In this document: positions 1-8,513 of the stretch, in pieces
Layout: each line of letters begins with the position of its first letter
Numbering within the stretch: the first letter of the stretch is position 1
NCBI RefSeq assembly: GCF_947498515.1
Contig: NZ_CANMKO010000013.1
Coordinates: forward strand, 78,292-142,291
Source of the DNA: an uncultured Pelagimonas sp.
GTDB taxonomy: Bacteria > Pseudomonadota > Alphaproteobacteria > Rhodobacterales > Rhodobacteraceae
Direction: 5' to 3'
DNA: 64,000 nt
Program-made: the position numbers and the translations under genes
Notes under the pieces: model-generated
Databases searched by the model: none
What the model was told of the DNA's origin: nothing
Seen by the model: the letters and a program-made list of their open reading frames with translations, nothing else

Positions 1-245
1 TCACCCTTGCTTGGCGCAAAGGATTTGCGTAACTCACGACGCAAATCGCGACGTTGATCTTCTGTAAAGGCGCGCGAATACGGAAGGACCGTGTCAAAGC
101 CGCGCGACGCCCCACGGGGCGGTGGCCCGCCATTGAAAACCACCCCTGCCACCAAACCGATGACCACAAGGTTCAAAGCCAAAGACACAAACAAAACCAA
201 CCGGATACGCCGACCCATAGGTGGTTTTTTAGAGTTCTCGGTCAT
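1..245 (-). CDS. Periplasmic heavy-metal/envelope sensor protein (partial)
   Basis: The first 81 codons are visible; the C-terminus lies beyond the left edge of the window. A short charged N-terminus is followed by one hydrophobic segment at about residues 13-36, then a Gly/Pro-rich linker and the start of a basic helical region. This is the layout of inner-membrane-anchored periplasmic Spy/CnrX-like proteins (Metal_resist family). Its ATG follows the stop of the upstream membrane protein after a single base, so the two are translationally coupled in the sigma-factor operon. I infer a sensor or chaperone role in signalling to the ECF sigma factor. The diagnostic C-terminal helices are outside the window, so the family call is moderate. 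Confidence 0.62.
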   Translation of the reverse strand, partial: MTENSKKPPMGRRIRLVLFVSLALNLVVIGLVAGVVFNGGPPPRGASRGFDTVLPYSRAFTEDQRRDLRRELRKSFAPSKG

Positions 246-246
246 A

Positions 247-621
247 TCAGCCTTCCAACATCGCAAAATCAAAGCCGCTGTTTGGGTCAAGCTCGTACCA
301 CTCGGATTCGGCGGATTGCTCCCAATACTCGGTTAGGGTCTCGGGCGGCGCAACACCGATCCAAACCCCAGTGGCACAGGCCGCCGCCAAACCCGCCGCG
401 CCCGGAACACCGCCGATCGCTTGCAACAACTGTTGCCAGAGACCAGGACGGGATGTCGAAACACGCGTTGGTTCAGGTAGGGCTGACAAGGCATCCGCCT
501 CGATCCGCGCCATAAAATCACCCGATGGCATCGGCTCCTCGTCGCGGGCAGCCGCGAAAAAGCTATCCAGCTCAAACCCTTCGGGGGTGTTTGTCTTATT
601 GCCATCAGTCATCGTCTTCAT
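247..621 (-). CDS. Single-pass membrane protein, probable anti-sigma factor
   Basis: A 124-residue protein with an acidic cytoplasmic N-terminus of about 70 residues, one Ala/Gly-rich membrane segment at roughly residues 72-92, and a short acidic C-terminal tail rich in Trp, Tyr and Asp. Its start overlaps the end of the ECF sigma gene by 17 bases and it is coupled to the sensor gene downstream. Position, topology and size fit a membrane anti-sigma factor, but I see no zinc-binding HxxxCxxC motif, so it is not a ZAS-type anti-sigma. Function is inferred from context only. An internal ATG three codons in is an alternative start. Confidence 0.5.
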   Translation of the reverse strand: MKTMTDGNKTNTPEGFELDSFFAAARDEEPMPSGDFMARIEADALSALPEPTRVSTSRPGLWQQLLQAIGGVPGAAGLAAACATGVWIGVAPPETLTEYWEQSAESEWYELDPNSGFDFAMLEG

Positions 622-1198
622 ACCCCAGCTCAGAGCGTCGTCCGCTTAAAATCACCTCAAGCGCGCGTTTTCCGCGTGCCGTCAAGCTTTCCACAGCGCG
701 TGGCCCTATGTCCATGATCTCGCCAATTTCCGGGTTCGACAACCCTTCGATATGGCGCAGAATAACCGCCTGTCTTTGACGGTCTGGTAAGTCGTTCAAC
801 GCGTTTTGCAGGGCCTCAGCCCGCGCGTTTTGTTGCAGTCTCTGTGCGGCTGAAGGGGCCTCATCGGCCAATTCCGGCACCGCATCCAAATCCGGCCCGT
901 TCCGACGTTTGCGCATACGGTCGATGCACAGATTTGCCGTCACTCGATACAGCCAAGTGGTCACCTTGGCCTCGCCCACTCGCCACCCCGGTGCAATACG
1001 CCAAAGCTTCAAGAGCGCGTCTTGCGCCACATCTTCGGCCTCAGCACGGTCGCCCAGCATACGCATCGCATGCGAAAACACCCGCGGCCCAAGCCGCCCC
1101 GTTAACGCCCGCGCCGCCGCCGCATCCCCACCGGCAAAAGCCAGCAGCAATTCTTCGTCACCGCGATCATTCATGGCATCATAGGGCATTTGGTCCAT
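605..1198 (-). CDS. ECF-family RNA polymerase sigma factor
   Basis: The 197-residue protein has the two conserved sigma-70 parts of ECF factors. Region 2 (about residues 25-97) contains the helix AEDVAQDALLKLW, which binds core polymerase and the -10 element, followed by TTWLYRVTANLCIDRMRKR. Region 4 (about 130-185) contains LPDRQRQAVILRHIEGLSNPEIG, a helix-turn-helix for the -35 element. It is the second gene of a minus-strand operon after the EF-hand gene and before the probable anti-sigma and membrane sensor. This points to an envelope or metal stress regulon, probably including its own operon. The inducing signal cannot be read from the sequence. ATGs at codons 4 and 9 are alternative starts. 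Confidence 0.9.
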   Translation of the reverse strand: MDQMPYDAMNDRGDEELLLAFAGGDAAAARALTGRLGPRVFSHAMRMLGDRAEAEDVAQDALLKLWRIAPGWRVGEAKVTTWLYRVTANLCIDRMRKRRNGPDLDAVPELADEAPSAAQRLQQNARAEALQNALNDLPDRQRQAVILRHIEGLSNPEIGEIMDIGPRAVESLTARGKRALEVILSGRRSELGYEDDD

Positions 1199-1282
1199 TC
1201 CATTGCGCTACCTGTTTGAGGAACGCGGTGCAATAGCCGGGCCGCAACGCATCTGCTGCGGCCCGATTTCTTAGACAGGCAA

Positions 1283-1858
1283 TCAGTTGTTGCCGCGGCC
1301 ATGACCTTTGCCGTGGCCTTTGCCATGACGGCCTTTGCCTTTACCCATCATGGCTGCCGCCTGCTCGACCTCTTCTTTGGTCAGCACGCCATCGTCATTG
1401 GCATCGGCACGGTCGAACATCTTCATGGCACGATCGCCTTTGCCCTTGCCTTTGCCCATGCCACCGCGGGCTTCCATTTCTTCCTGGCTCAGCTTGCCAT
1501 CCTTATCGGTGTCCAGCTTTTCCAGCATCGCATCCACGCGATCACCACGTTTCTTGGCACGCTCGGCGTCGCGCTTTTCAGCAGCAGCCTTAAGCTCTTC
1601 GGCGCTGACGAAACCATCCTTGTCGGTATCGGTCGCGTCAAAACGGGCTTTGCCAGCGTTTTGTGCCTCTTCCTTGGTGATCTGACCGTCATTGTCTGCG
1701 TCCAGCATTTCGAACATCTGCTCGACGCCCATGCCGCGCATGCCTTTGCCGCCCATGCCCATGCCACCTTTGCCATGCTGCATGCCTGCTGCGGATGCCA
1801 AGCTACCTGCGCCCAAAGCCAAAATCAGAACACCGCCGAGGATTGTTGCGTTTTTCAT
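1283..1858 (-). CDS. Secreted EF-hand calcium-binding protein
   Basis: A 191-residue exported protein. The chosen start gives a clean signal peptide (MKNATILGGVLILALGAGS then a small-residue cleavage region) and follows a GGAGACC ribosome-binding site. Four EF-hand loops of the DxDxDG type are visible: DADNDGQITKEE, DTDKDGFVSAEE, DTDKDGKLSQEE and DANDDGVLTKEE. The N- and C-terminal flanks are rich in Gly, Lys, His and Met, and the C-terminus ends in a GKGHGKGHGRGNN-like tail that could bind metal. It is the promoter-proximal gene of the ECF sigma operon. A role as periplasmic calcium or metal buffer, or as a sensor input, is inferred. Confidence 0.85.
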   Translation of the reverse strand: MKNATILGGVLILALGAGSLASAAGMQHGKGGMGMGGKGMRGMGVEQMFEMLDADNDGQITKEEAQNAGKARFDATDTDKDGFVSAEELKAAAEKRDAERAKKRGDRVDAMLEKLDTDKDGKLSQEEMEARGGMGKGKGKGDRAMKMFDRADANDDGVLTKEEVEQAAAMMGKGKGRHGKGHGKGHGRGNN

Positions 1859-1923
1859 GTTCAGGTCTCCATTCCTGTTCGCTTTACTTACTAGGAACAC
1901 CCAACTCTCTGGGCGTCTCTGTA

Positions 1924-1951
1924 AACTTCCACGGGCCAGCTTCGAACTTCC
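1924..1951 (-). promoter_or_regulatory. Two GGAAGTT direct repeats upstream of the EF-hand/ECF operon
   Basis: On the minus strand the heptamer GGAAGTT occurs twice, at 1951-1945 and 1930-1924, with starts 21 bp apart (two helical turns). It resembles the GGAAC-type -35 element used by many ECF sigma factors and lies about 65-95 bp before the EF-hand start. A promoter read by the ECF factor itself is inferred. I see no convincing matching -10 element. Confidence 0.3.
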
Positions 1952-2096
1952 GTCGCACAAATTCGAAAAATCGCATCACAGCACATCACGCCCCCGTGAA
2001 GTCGATTTTCGCGACATCCCGACGCAAGGACATTTTGCGACCTTCTCCAAACCACCCAATCACCCACATGCTACTCCAGCGACGGAAAAAACTTGA

Positions 2097-2486
2097 ATGA
2101 TGCTCACACCTAAACCTGCCGATACCCGTGATGTGCGCACTGCGGTGCTGCGCGGATTGCGCGGGCGATGCCCCAATTGTGGGGCTGGGCCGCTTTTGGC
2201 GGGGTTTTTACGGGTGCGCGATCATTGTCCGGTGTGCCGCGAACAATTGCGCCACCATGACACCCACAATGGACCTGCCTATGTCACCATGGTGATTGTC
2301 ACCGCGATCATGGGGCCGCTGCTGTCATATGTCTTTCAAACCTTCCATCCCGATCCGCTGATCTTTTTCACCATATTTACGGTTGGATGTGTCGGCCTGT
2401 CGCTTTACCTTCTGCCCAAGATGAAAGGCGCGATTGTGGCTTTCCAATGGGCGCGTCGCCAATATGGCTTTGCGCGTTCTGATTAA
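2097..2486 (+). CDS. DUF983 family membrane protein
   Basis: A 129-residue protein with two zinc-ribbon-like pairs in the N-terminal half, CPNC at about residues 26-29 and CPVC at about 47-50. These are followed by two membrane segments (about 63-82 and 87-105) and a basic C-terminus. This is the DUF983 layout (short, CxxC pairs, two helices). Two adjacent ATGs (2097, 2100) follow a GGAAAAAAC stretch, so the start may be one codon later. It is followed after 18 bases by a NUDIX hydrolase. Molecular function is unknown. Confidence 0.82.
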   Translation: MMLTPKPADTRDVRTAVLRGLRGRCPNCGAGPLLAGFLRVRDHCPVCREQLRHHDTHNGPAYVTMVIVTAIMGPLLSYVFQTFHPDPLIFFTIFTVGCVGLSLYLLPKMKGAIVAFQWARRQYGFARSD

Positions 2487-2504
2487 TTTGGCGCTGGGGA
2501 CTGC

Positions 2505-3206
2505 ATGACAACCACCATAGACAAGACAGCTATCCGCAACGCGGCCACGATAATTGTTGTGCGCAATCGGCGGACGACACCGTCGGTTTTGATGGGGCAA
2601 CGCGGGGCGCGGGCCGCCTTTATGCCCAATAAGTTCGTGTTTCCCGGTGGCGCAGTTGACGAAGATGACGCCAAGGTGCCCTTGGCCCGCCCCCTGCCCC
2701 AACTCTGTTCCGCCCGGCTAAACGAAAGTGCGCCCGCTGGCATGGCCCGCGCCTTGGCCGCCGCTGCTGTGCGTGAGTTGTGGGAAGAAACCGGCCAAAT
2801 CCTTGGGGTGCCTGCGCCGTGGCCCGGAGCTGTACCGGTTGATTGGCTGTCATTTGCCGGGACCGGTCATCGCCCGGCCGCCGATGGGCTGCAATTTGTG
2901 TTCCGCGCCATTACGCCCCCCGGGCGCCCGCGTCGCTTTGATGCGCGGTTCTTCCTGTTGGACGCGGATGCTTTGGCCTCTGATCCGGATGATTTCACCC
3001 ACGCCACGGATGAGCTTTCGCACTTGCAATGGATCCCGCTGGAACGGGTGCGCCACTTCGACCTGCCCTTCATCACCGAAGTTGTCTTGGCCGAAGTGAC
3101 CGCCCGAATTCAGGATGATACACCGCCTGCATCCGTGCCTTTCTTTCGTAACGATGACGAAGAAAGCTTGTTCTTGCGCCTGCGCGGCACCCCGATGAAA
3201 GACTGA
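2505..3206 (+). CDS. NUDIX hydrolase
   Basis: A 233-residue protein with a NUDIX fold signature. FVFPGGAVDEDD (about residues 44-55) supplies the leading glycines, and after an insertion of about 30 residues ARALAAAAVRELWEETG supplies the REx2EExG metal-binding helix (about 80-98). The long insertion between the two halves resembles the NUDT19/RppH-distant subgroup often annotated simply as NUDIX hydrolase. It should hydrolyse a nucleoside-diphosphate-linked substrate with Mg2+ or Mn2+; the substrate cannot be told. It lies between DUF983 and an alpha/beta hydrolase on the same strand with tight spacing, so the three probably form one operon. Confidence 0.88.
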   Translation: MTTTIDKTAIRNAATIIVVRNRRTTPSVLMGQRGARAAFMPNKFVFPGGAVDEDDAKVPLARPLPQLCSARLNESAPAGMARALAAAAVRELWEETGQILGVPAPWPGAVPVDWLSFAGTGHRPAADGLQFVFRAITPPGRPRRFDARFFLLDADALASDPDDFTHATDELSHLQWIPLERVRHFDLPFITEVVLAEVTARIQDDTPPASVPFFRNDDEESLFLRLRGTPMKD

Positions 3207-3211
3207 CCTTG

Positions 3212-3970
3212 ATGCTCAATACTTTGTCCGTTGGCCAGCCCGGCGCCACGCCGCCGATGCTGATCATTCATGGCCTTTACGGGTCCGGGCGCAACTGGGG
3301 CGTGATTGCCAAACGCCTGTCAAACGAGCGTCTTGTTCTCACCCCAGACATGCGCAATCACGGCGACAGTTTCCGTTCGGACGTACATGATTACCCCGCG
3401 ATGGCCTCCGATCTGGCCGAGGTGATCGAAGCCCACGGCGGCCGCGCCGATGTGGTTGGTCATTCCATGGGCGGCAAGGCGGCGATGGTTCTGGCCCTCA
3501 CCCGGCCCGAATTGGTCAACCGGTTGGTCGTCGCCGACATCGCCCCGGTCACCTATACCCATAGCCAAATTCAGTTCATCGACGCCATGCGCAAGGTCGA
3601 CCTGAGCCGCGTCGCCAAACGCTCGGACGCCGTCGAACAACTGGCCGAACATGTCGAAGACAAAACCCTTCAGGCGTTTTTCACCCAGTCTCTGGACATC
3701 AAAAACCAAAGCTGGAAGCTCAACCTTGATGCGCTGGCGGATCAGATGCCGCATATTCTTGGTTTTCCAGAGGTTACAGGCACTTATGACGGCTCGACCC
3801 TGTTTTTGTCCGGGGCTGATTCCGATTACGTTAAACCGGAATACCGCGACAAAATCCGCGCCCATTTCCCCAAGGCCCGCTTTGCCAAATTGCCCGGTGC
3901 TGGCCATTGGCTCCATGCCGAAAAGCCGCGCGAATTTGAGGCAAGCCTACGCGCCTTTTTGCCTATTTAA
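3212..3970 (+). CDS. Alpha/beta-fold hydrolase (YbfF-type esterase)
   Basis: A 252-residue alpha/beta hydrolase. The oxyanion-hole motif HGLYGSGRNW lies near residues 21-30, the nucleophile elbow GHSMGG near 84-89 (Ser), an acid candidate in FLSGADSDYV near 198-207, and the catalytic His in GAGHWLHAEKP near 231-241. Length and motif order match the YbfF/ABHD11-like esterase family, which cleaves short acyl esters or thioesters. I chose the ATG at 3212; a TTG lies immediately before it. It starts only a few bases after the NUDIX stop. The natural substrate is not known. Confidence 0.85.
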   Translation: MLNTLSVGQPGATPPMLIIHGLYGSGRNWGVIAKRLSNERLVLTPDMRNHGDSFRSDVHDYPAMASDLAEVIEAHGGRADVVGHSMGGKAAMVLALTRPELVNRLVVADIAPVTYTHSQIQFIDAMRKVDLSRVAKRSDAVEQLAEHVEDKTLQAFFTQSLDIKNQSWKLNLDALADQMPHILGFPEVTGTYDGSTLFLSGADSDYVKPEYRDKIRAHFPKARFAKLPGAGHWLHAEKPREFEASLRAFLPI

Positions 3971-4111
3971 CACACGGGGTGCCGCAAACACGGCCCATAG
4001 TTTTCAACTCTTTGAAACTGCATGCCGCTGATCTGAAATGCTGACCCGCTCCCCTTGATTGAACAGGCGGGTCAGGCACACTCAGCCGCTATGATCCGCG
4101 CGCCCAAATCA

Positions 4112-5077
4112 TCACGCCTCGAGCACTCGCAACTCGCCCTCAAGCCAGGGCAGGTTTTGCAAGGCTGGGCTGATCACCATCTCGCTGACCAACATGCGCG
4201 TTGTGCGCGCCACATCGCGCGGCACCGTGTCGGCCCAATCCGATCCGGCGAACAACGAAATGGTACGCGAAAAAGGTTTGAACGGCACAGGGTGCACTTC
4301 CAACTGATCGTGCAACCGCCCGGCGCGCATATATCCCAGTGGCGTCGTGAGCCCCCATCCCATGCCGCGCGCAATCAGCGTCATCAAAGACAAATGTGCG
4401 CCAATTTCAAATCGCTCTGCAAATTCCAGTTTCTGACGGGCAAGATGCGCCTCGATTTGGGCCCCGATGCGTTGTTCCCGGTCATAGCGCAACAAAGGCT
4501 CGGCCTTCATCAACGCGGCAACCCCACCGGCCTTGGCCGCCGCACCCCTTTGACAAACAAGGATAAAAGGATCTCGTACCAGCGGGTATTCAATGATCCC
4601 TTTGGCCACGCCACCACTCGAGGCTGCGATGGCGATATGCAACCGGCGCGCCTCCATTTCTGCCGAAATCTCATGACTTGGTGCGGTGGTGAGTTTGAAC
4701 CGGCACCGGCTCAGGCTTTCGGCCAGCATGGTCACCAATCGCGGCGTCAGGTCGTTGTCAAAATCATCAATGATCCCAAGGCTCAAGGTGCTAAGATGGG
4801 TCAGATCCATCACCGTCAATTCGCTTTGGGCCAGCCGCAGTTGCGCCAACACCGTTTGGGTGCGTTGCAAATAGGTGCGCCCCGCCGGAGTAAGCTGCAT
4901 CGGTCGTCGACCATGATCCACCAGATCAGTGCCGAGCGCCGTTTCGAGATTGCGCATTTGTTGACTGACGGCGGGTTGGCTCAGCCCGGTGATCTCAGCG
5001 GCGCGCGCCACCGACCCGGACGAGGCCAGCGCCTCAAATACCTCAAGGCCCCGAAGGGTCACACCTTTGATCAGCAT
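4112..5077 (-). CDS. LysR family transcriptional regulator
   Basis: A 321-residue LTTR. The N-terminal winged helix-turn-helix is clear: LEVFEALASSGSVARAAE followed by TGLSQPAVSQQMRNLE at about residues 10-45, then the LTPAG turn near 65. The rest is a periplasmic-binding-protein-like effector domain. The gene is divergent from the histidinol-dehydrogenase-family gene at 5152 with a 74-base gap, the usual arrangement for an LTTR and its target. Regulation of that dehydrogenase by its substrate or a related organosulfonate/alcohol is inferred. It converges with the hydrolase gene across 141 bases. Confidence 0.9.
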   Translation of the reverse strand: MLIKGVTLRGLEVFEALASSGSVARAAEITGLSQPAVSQQMRNLETALGTDLVDHGRRPMQLTPAGRTYLQRTQTVLAQLRLAQSELTVMDLTHLSTLSLGIIDDFDNDLTPRLVTMLAESLSRCRFKLTTAPSHEISAEMEARRLHIAIAASSGGVAKGIIEYPLVRDPFILVCQRGAAAKAGGVAALMKAEPLLRYDREQRIGAQIEAHLARQKLEFAERFEIGAHLSLMTLIARGMGWGLTTPLGYMRAGRLHDQLEVHPVPFKPFSRTISLFAGSDWADTVPRDVARTTRMLVSEMVISPALQNLPWLEGELRVLEA

Positions 5078-5151
5078 ATCAGGTCCTCTTCGCGCCGCTC
5101 CACATTAAGCTTTTCCAAAACTCCCCCCTCCGCGTCAAGGATTCCCAACTC

Positions 5152-6447
5152 ATGCCGCCCAAACATTTGAAAACTGCCCCCGGTTTGCCAGAGACCGCTC
5201 AGGCCGATGTCACGGACACTGTTCAGATCATGCTGACACGCCTGCGCACGCAGGGCGAAGAGGCCGCGCGCGACTATGCCCGCCGGTTGGATGGCTGGAC
5301 GCAAGACATCGTTGTGACGCCCGAGCAGGTCGAAGCCGCGCGCAAACAAACCCCGCAAGAGCTCCAAGATGCGCTGCGCTATGCCCATGACAATATTCGC
5401 GCTTTTGCCGAGGCTCAGCGCGCCTCGATCACAGAGTTTCGCACCGAAATTCGCCCAGGATTGATCGCCGGCCAGCGTCTTTTGCCGGTCGCTTCGGCGG
5501 GGTGTTACGTGCCGGGAGGCCGCTACGCTCATATCGCTTCGGCACTGATGACCATCGCCACCGCCCGCGCCGCCGGAGTGCGGCACGTCACCGCTTGCGC
5601 CCCGCCGCGTGGCACCGGCATTGACGCTCCGACCCTGTTTGCCATGGACTTGGCCGGGGCCGATACAATCCTGACGCTGGGTGGCGTTCAGGGCATCGCC
5701 GCCATGGCCTTTGGCCTGTTTGGGGGCCCCGCCGCCGATGTGCTTGCTGGTCCCGGTAACGCCTTTGTGGCCGAAGCCAAACGTCAACTCTTTGGCCCTC
5801 TGGGCATCGATATGTTCGCGGGGCCAACCGATGTCCTGATCCTTGCCGATCAAAGCGCCGACCCGGCCCGCGTCGCGCTTGACCTTATTGGTCAGGCCGA
5901 ACATGGCCCAACGTCGCCTTGCTGGCTTGTGACTGACTCGGCGGATTTGGCCAAGAGCGTTCTGGCTCATATTGCCCAAACCATCGCCACGCTCCCAGAG
6001 GAAAACGCCGCCGCTGCCCGTGCCTCATGGGACGCCATGGGCGAGGTCGTTCTATGCGACACCCGCGATGAAATGCTGGCCCAAGCGGATCACTATGCCC
6101 CTGAGCACCTTCATGTCCAATGTGACGATCTGGATTGGTGGCGTGACAATCTCAACGCCTATGGGTCTCTTTTCCTTGGCGAAAAAACCACCGTAGCCTT
6201 TGGTGACAAGGCCGCTGGTCCCAATCATGTGCTCCCGACCTCTGGTGCCGCGCGCTATACCGGCGGCCTCTCGGTTCACAAGTTCCTGAAGACCACCACA
6301 TGGCAAGAGGTCACCGACGAGGCACTCTTAGACCTCGCACAAGCCACCTCAACCATTTCTCGTGCCGAGGGCATGGTTGGGCATGCTTTGACCGCTGAAC
6401 ACCGCATGGCCGACCTCGCGCCACCGCCGCTCAAAGCGCGTGCTTAA
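5152..6447 (+). CDS. Histidinol dehydrogenase family protein, probably sulfopropanediol-type dehydrogenase
   Basis: The 431-residue protein carries the HisD fold with conserved active-site motifs: GQAEHGPTS (about residue 246), APEHLHVQ (about 314), a GPNHVLPTSGAARYTGGLS block (about 358-376), and a C-terminal GHALTAEHR histidine. The phrases LFLGEKTTVAFGDK and RYTGGLSVHKFLK differ from housekeeping HisD and resemble the HpsN group, NAD-dependent (R)-sulfopropanediol 3-dehydrogenases known from roseobacters. No other his or hps genes are nearby. The divergent LysR gene suggests inducible catabolism, not histidine synthesis. The exact substrate is an inference. Confidence 0.72.
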   Translation: MPPKHLKTAPGLPETAQADVTDTVQIMLTRLRTQGEEAARDYARRLDGWTQDIVVTPEQVEAARKQTPQELQDALRYAHDNIRAFAEAQRASITEFRTEIRPGLIAGQRLLPVASAGCYVPGGRYAHIASALMTIATARAAGVRHVTACAPPRGTGIDAPTLFAMDLAGADTILTLGGVQGIAAMAFGLFGGPAADVLAGPGNAFVAEAKRQLFGPLGIDMFAGPTDVLILADQSADPARVALDLIGQAEHGPTSPCWLVTDSADLAKSVLAHIAQTIATLPEENAAAARASWDAMGEVVLCDTRDEMLAQADHYAPEHLHVQCDDLDWWRDNLNAYGSLFLGEKTTVAFGDKAAGPNHVLPTSGAARYTGGLSVHKFLKTTTWQEVTDEALLDLAQATSTISRAEGMVGHALTAEHRMADLAPPPLKARA

Positions 6448-6461
6448 TCCCATGCAACAAA

Positions 6462-6484
6462 GGCCCCGGCTCACGGCTGGGGCC
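6462..6484 (+). terminator. Possible terminator stem after the HisD-like gene
   Basis: GGCCCC at 6462-6467 pairs with GGGGCC at 6479-6484 around an 11-base loop, 15 bases after the dehydrogenase stop. Only a weak pyrimidine stretch follows, so termination is tentative. Confidence 0.35.
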
Positions 6485-6537
6485 CTATTCATCTCGCCTT
6501 GAAACTCTCGGGGTGAATTTGTTGCTTGCAACCAAGA

Positions 6538-6586
6538 GCGGGCGATCCCCCTCAAAATCCGTGCACGGATTTTGGCCACCGCCCGC
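6538..6586. repeat. Palindromic repeat element (single unit) inside a GC stem
   Basis: A perfect 22-bp palindrome (CAAAATCC-GTGCAC-GGATTTTG) lies at 6553-6574. It is enclosed by complementary GCGGGCG (6538-6544) and CGCCCGC (6580-6586). The same kind of 22-bp palindrome occurs as adjoining pairs at 33717-33760 and 43410-43453. It sits between two convergent genes, so it could also act as a bidirectional terminator. No protein-coding content. Confidence 0.7.
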
Positions 6587-6595
6587 GGCAGGCGC

Positions 6596-6615
6596 GTGAT
6601 CCCCTTGGGGATCAC
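6596..6615. repeat. Short inverted repeat GTGATCCCC/GGGGATCAC
   Basis: Perfect 9-bp arms at 6596-6604 and 6607-6615 with a two-base centre, immediately after the palindromic element and just before the stop of the convergent lipoprotein gene. It could be a terminator stem for the minus-strand gene, but I see no T-run, so the role is open. Confidence 0.5.
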
Positions 6616-6623
6616 ACTTACAA

Positions 6624-6983
6624 TTAATAGCCGCTACAGCTGCTTTCAGAGCGGGCGACAAACGCCTTGTAGCGCTTCCAAAAGGCTTCGTTGCGGGTGT
6701 TGTCTGACTGTCGAATTTCTTGTGCGCGATGCGGATCACGGAAAAAACTTGCGGCCATTTTCTGATCACCCGACGACAACGATCCATTCGCCACGCCCTG
6801 AATACAACCACACAACCGGCGGTTCGCCGCTTTGCGATCTGCGCTCAGGCACGCCTTCGAAATCGGCCCGGTCGCAAAGTTCACACTCGCCCCGCCCCGA
6901 TAGCGCGACACGTCTTCTCTTTTGCCGCCGCCACATGCTGCCAGCGTGCAAACAACCACAACCAAAAGTGCTGCGTTCCTCAT
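6624..6983 (-). CDS. Small lipoprotein of unknown function
   Basis: A 119-residue lipoprotein. The start gives MRNAALLVVVVCTLAACGGG, with the lipobox LAAC and Cys at residue 17. An AGGATTGTT ribosome-binding region precedes the ATG. The mature part has a conserved-looking core with three Cys (KACLS, CGCIQGVAN) and a basic helix WKRYKAFV before a Ser/Cys end. Proteins of this kind recur in Rhodobacteraceae, where I recall them being labelled loosely as arginine transporter; nothing here shows transport. The nearest gene on the same strand, xylA, ends at 7206 and carries its own terminator before this gene, so it is probably transcribed alone. Confidence 0.72.
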   Translation of the reverse strand: MRNAALLVVVVCTLAACGGGKREDVSRYRGGASVNFATGPISKACLSADRKAANRRLCGCIQGVANGSLSSGDQKMAASFFRDPHRAQEIRQSDNTRNEAFWKRYKAFVARSESSCSGY

Positions 6984-7149
6984 AACAATCCTGTCTCTGC
7001 CTATGTCTTGACGCACGTCCCGTTTCTGAACCTGCATCAAGGGTCGGTGCGGGTTTTCCCGTCTGCTCCGGCCTACTGTCCTCAGGAGCATCATGCGCCA
7101 TTCAAGCCCTAGAATCAATTCCTGAAAACCCGGCAAAACTATCTGCGGC

Positions 7150-7184
7150 CAAACAAAAACGCCCCCCGGTTTCCCGGAGGGCGT
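7150..7184 (-). terminator. Rho-independent terminator of xylA
   Basis: On the minus strand, ACGCCC-TCCGG pairs with CCGGG-GGGCGT around a short A-rich loop (7159-7184), and TTTTTGTTTG follows. It begins about 22 bases after the xylA stop. Confidence 0.8.
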
Positions 7185-7205
7185 AAAATCCATACTCAAC
7201 GCGCT

Positions 7206-8513
7206 TTAGACAAAGCGGTTAACGTAGTTTTCCAAAATTTCCTGACGGCCGGATTTTGGCTCTGGGTTGATGCCCTCATCCAACACACGTTGGGTGATCG
7301 CACCTAGATCACTGCCCAACATCGCCTTGGCACTGTCGCTGTCCCAGCCTGCATAACGCGCGCTTAGCGCCTCATCCAAACCGCCATCCTCGACCATCGC
7401 CGCCGCCGCTTTAAAGCCACGCGCACAGATGTCCATACCACCGACGTGCGCAGCAATCAGGTCCTCGGCATCAATCGATTGACGGCGCACTTTGGCGTCG
7501 AAATTCGTACCACCGGTATCAAACCCACCCGATTTCAGGATGTGATAATAGGCCAGCGCAACCTCGGGCGTGTTGTTGGGGAACTGATCCGTATCCCAAC
7601 CCGACTGATAATCGTTGCGGTTCATATCGATTGAGCCAAGCATACCCTCAGAAGTCGCCACCGCGATTTCATGCTCAAACGAATGCCCGGCCAAAATCGC
7701 ATGACCCTGCTCAAGGTTTAGCTTCACCTCGTTCTCAAGGCCATATTTGCGCAGGAACCCGATGCAAGTCGCGGCATCGTAATCATACTGATGCTTGCTT
7801 GGTTCTTGTGGCTTTGGCTCAACCAAAATCGCGCCTTTGAAGCCGATCTTGTGCTTGTAATCGACAACCATGTTCAAGAACCGGCCCATATGGTCAAGCT
7901 CGGCGCCCATGTCGGTATTCAAAAGGGTCTCATAGCCCTCACGACCACCCCAAAGCACATAGTTCTGACCGCCCAACTTGTGGGTCGCATCCAAACAGGA
8001 TTTCACCGTCGCCGCCGCAAAGGCAAAGACATCGGGGTCTGGGTTAGTGCTTGCGCCGCCCATCCAGCGGCGATCGCTGAACATATTGGCCGTGCCCCAC
8101 AACAGGTCTGGCCCGCCGGCTTCCATCTTCTCACCCATATAATCGGTGATCTCGTTCAGCGTGCTCAGGTTGCCCGCAAACGACCCCTGATCAGGGCGCA
8201 CATCCGCGTCATGCCAGCAATAAAAGGGCGTGCCGAGAATATCGAACATCTCAAACGCCACATCGGCCTTGAGCTTGGCGCGCTCCATATCGTCTTGGGG
8301 GTGCCACGGGCGCACAAAGGTCTGGCCGCCAAACGGGTCGCCGCCCTCCCAGGCAAAGCTATGCCACCACGCCACGGCAAAGCGCAGATGCTCTTCCATG
8401 CGCTTGCCCATGACAATTTCGTCCGGGTTGTAATGACGAAACGCCATTGGGTTGGTGCTGTCCGCACCCTCATATTTTACTTTTTCGATACCGTCGAAGA
8501 AACCAGTGCTCAT
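7206..8513 (-). CDS. xylA: Xylose isomerase
   Basis: A 435-residue class II xylose isomerase that converts D-xylose to D-xylulose in the cytoplasm. Catalytic and metal-binding residues are visible: His101 and Asp104 in [11 protein letters not shown], Glu232 and Lys234 in [14 protein letters not shown], and Glu268 and His271 in [18 protein letters not shown]. Length matches the class II family. It is the last gene of a minus-strand series binding protein-permease-ATPase-xylA, 60 bases after the ATPase gene, and has its own terminator. Control by the ROK regulator transcribed divergently from the binding-protein gene is likely. A GGAGGT motif lies before the ATG. Confidence 0.97.
   Translation of the reverse strand: MSTGFFDGIEKVKYEGADSTNPMAFRHYNPDEIVMGKRMEEHLRFAVAWWHSFAWEGGDPFGGQTFVRPWHPQDDMERAKLKADVAFEMFDILGTPFYCWHDADVRPDQGSFAGNLSTLNEITDYMGEKMEAGGPDLLWGTANMFSDRRWMGGASTNPDPDVFAFAAATVKSCLDATHKLGGQNYVLWGGREGYETLLNTDMGAELDHMGRFLNMVVDYKHKIGFKGAILVEPKPQEPSKHQYDYDAATCIGFLRKYGLENEVKLNLEQGHAILAGHSFEHEIAVATSEGMLGSIDMNRNDYQSGWDTDQFPNNTPEVALAYYHILKSGGFDTGGTNFDAKVRRQSIDAEDLIAAHVGGMDICARGFKAAAAMVEDGGLDEALSARYAGWDSDSAKAMLGSDLGAITQRVLDEGINPEPKSGRQEILENYVNRFV

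Noticed and set aside
4055..5170. 371-codon plus-strand open frame across the LysR gene
   Set aside because: It lies opposite a clear LysR helix-turn-helix protein and has a Gln/His/Arg-rich composition typical of antisense frames.
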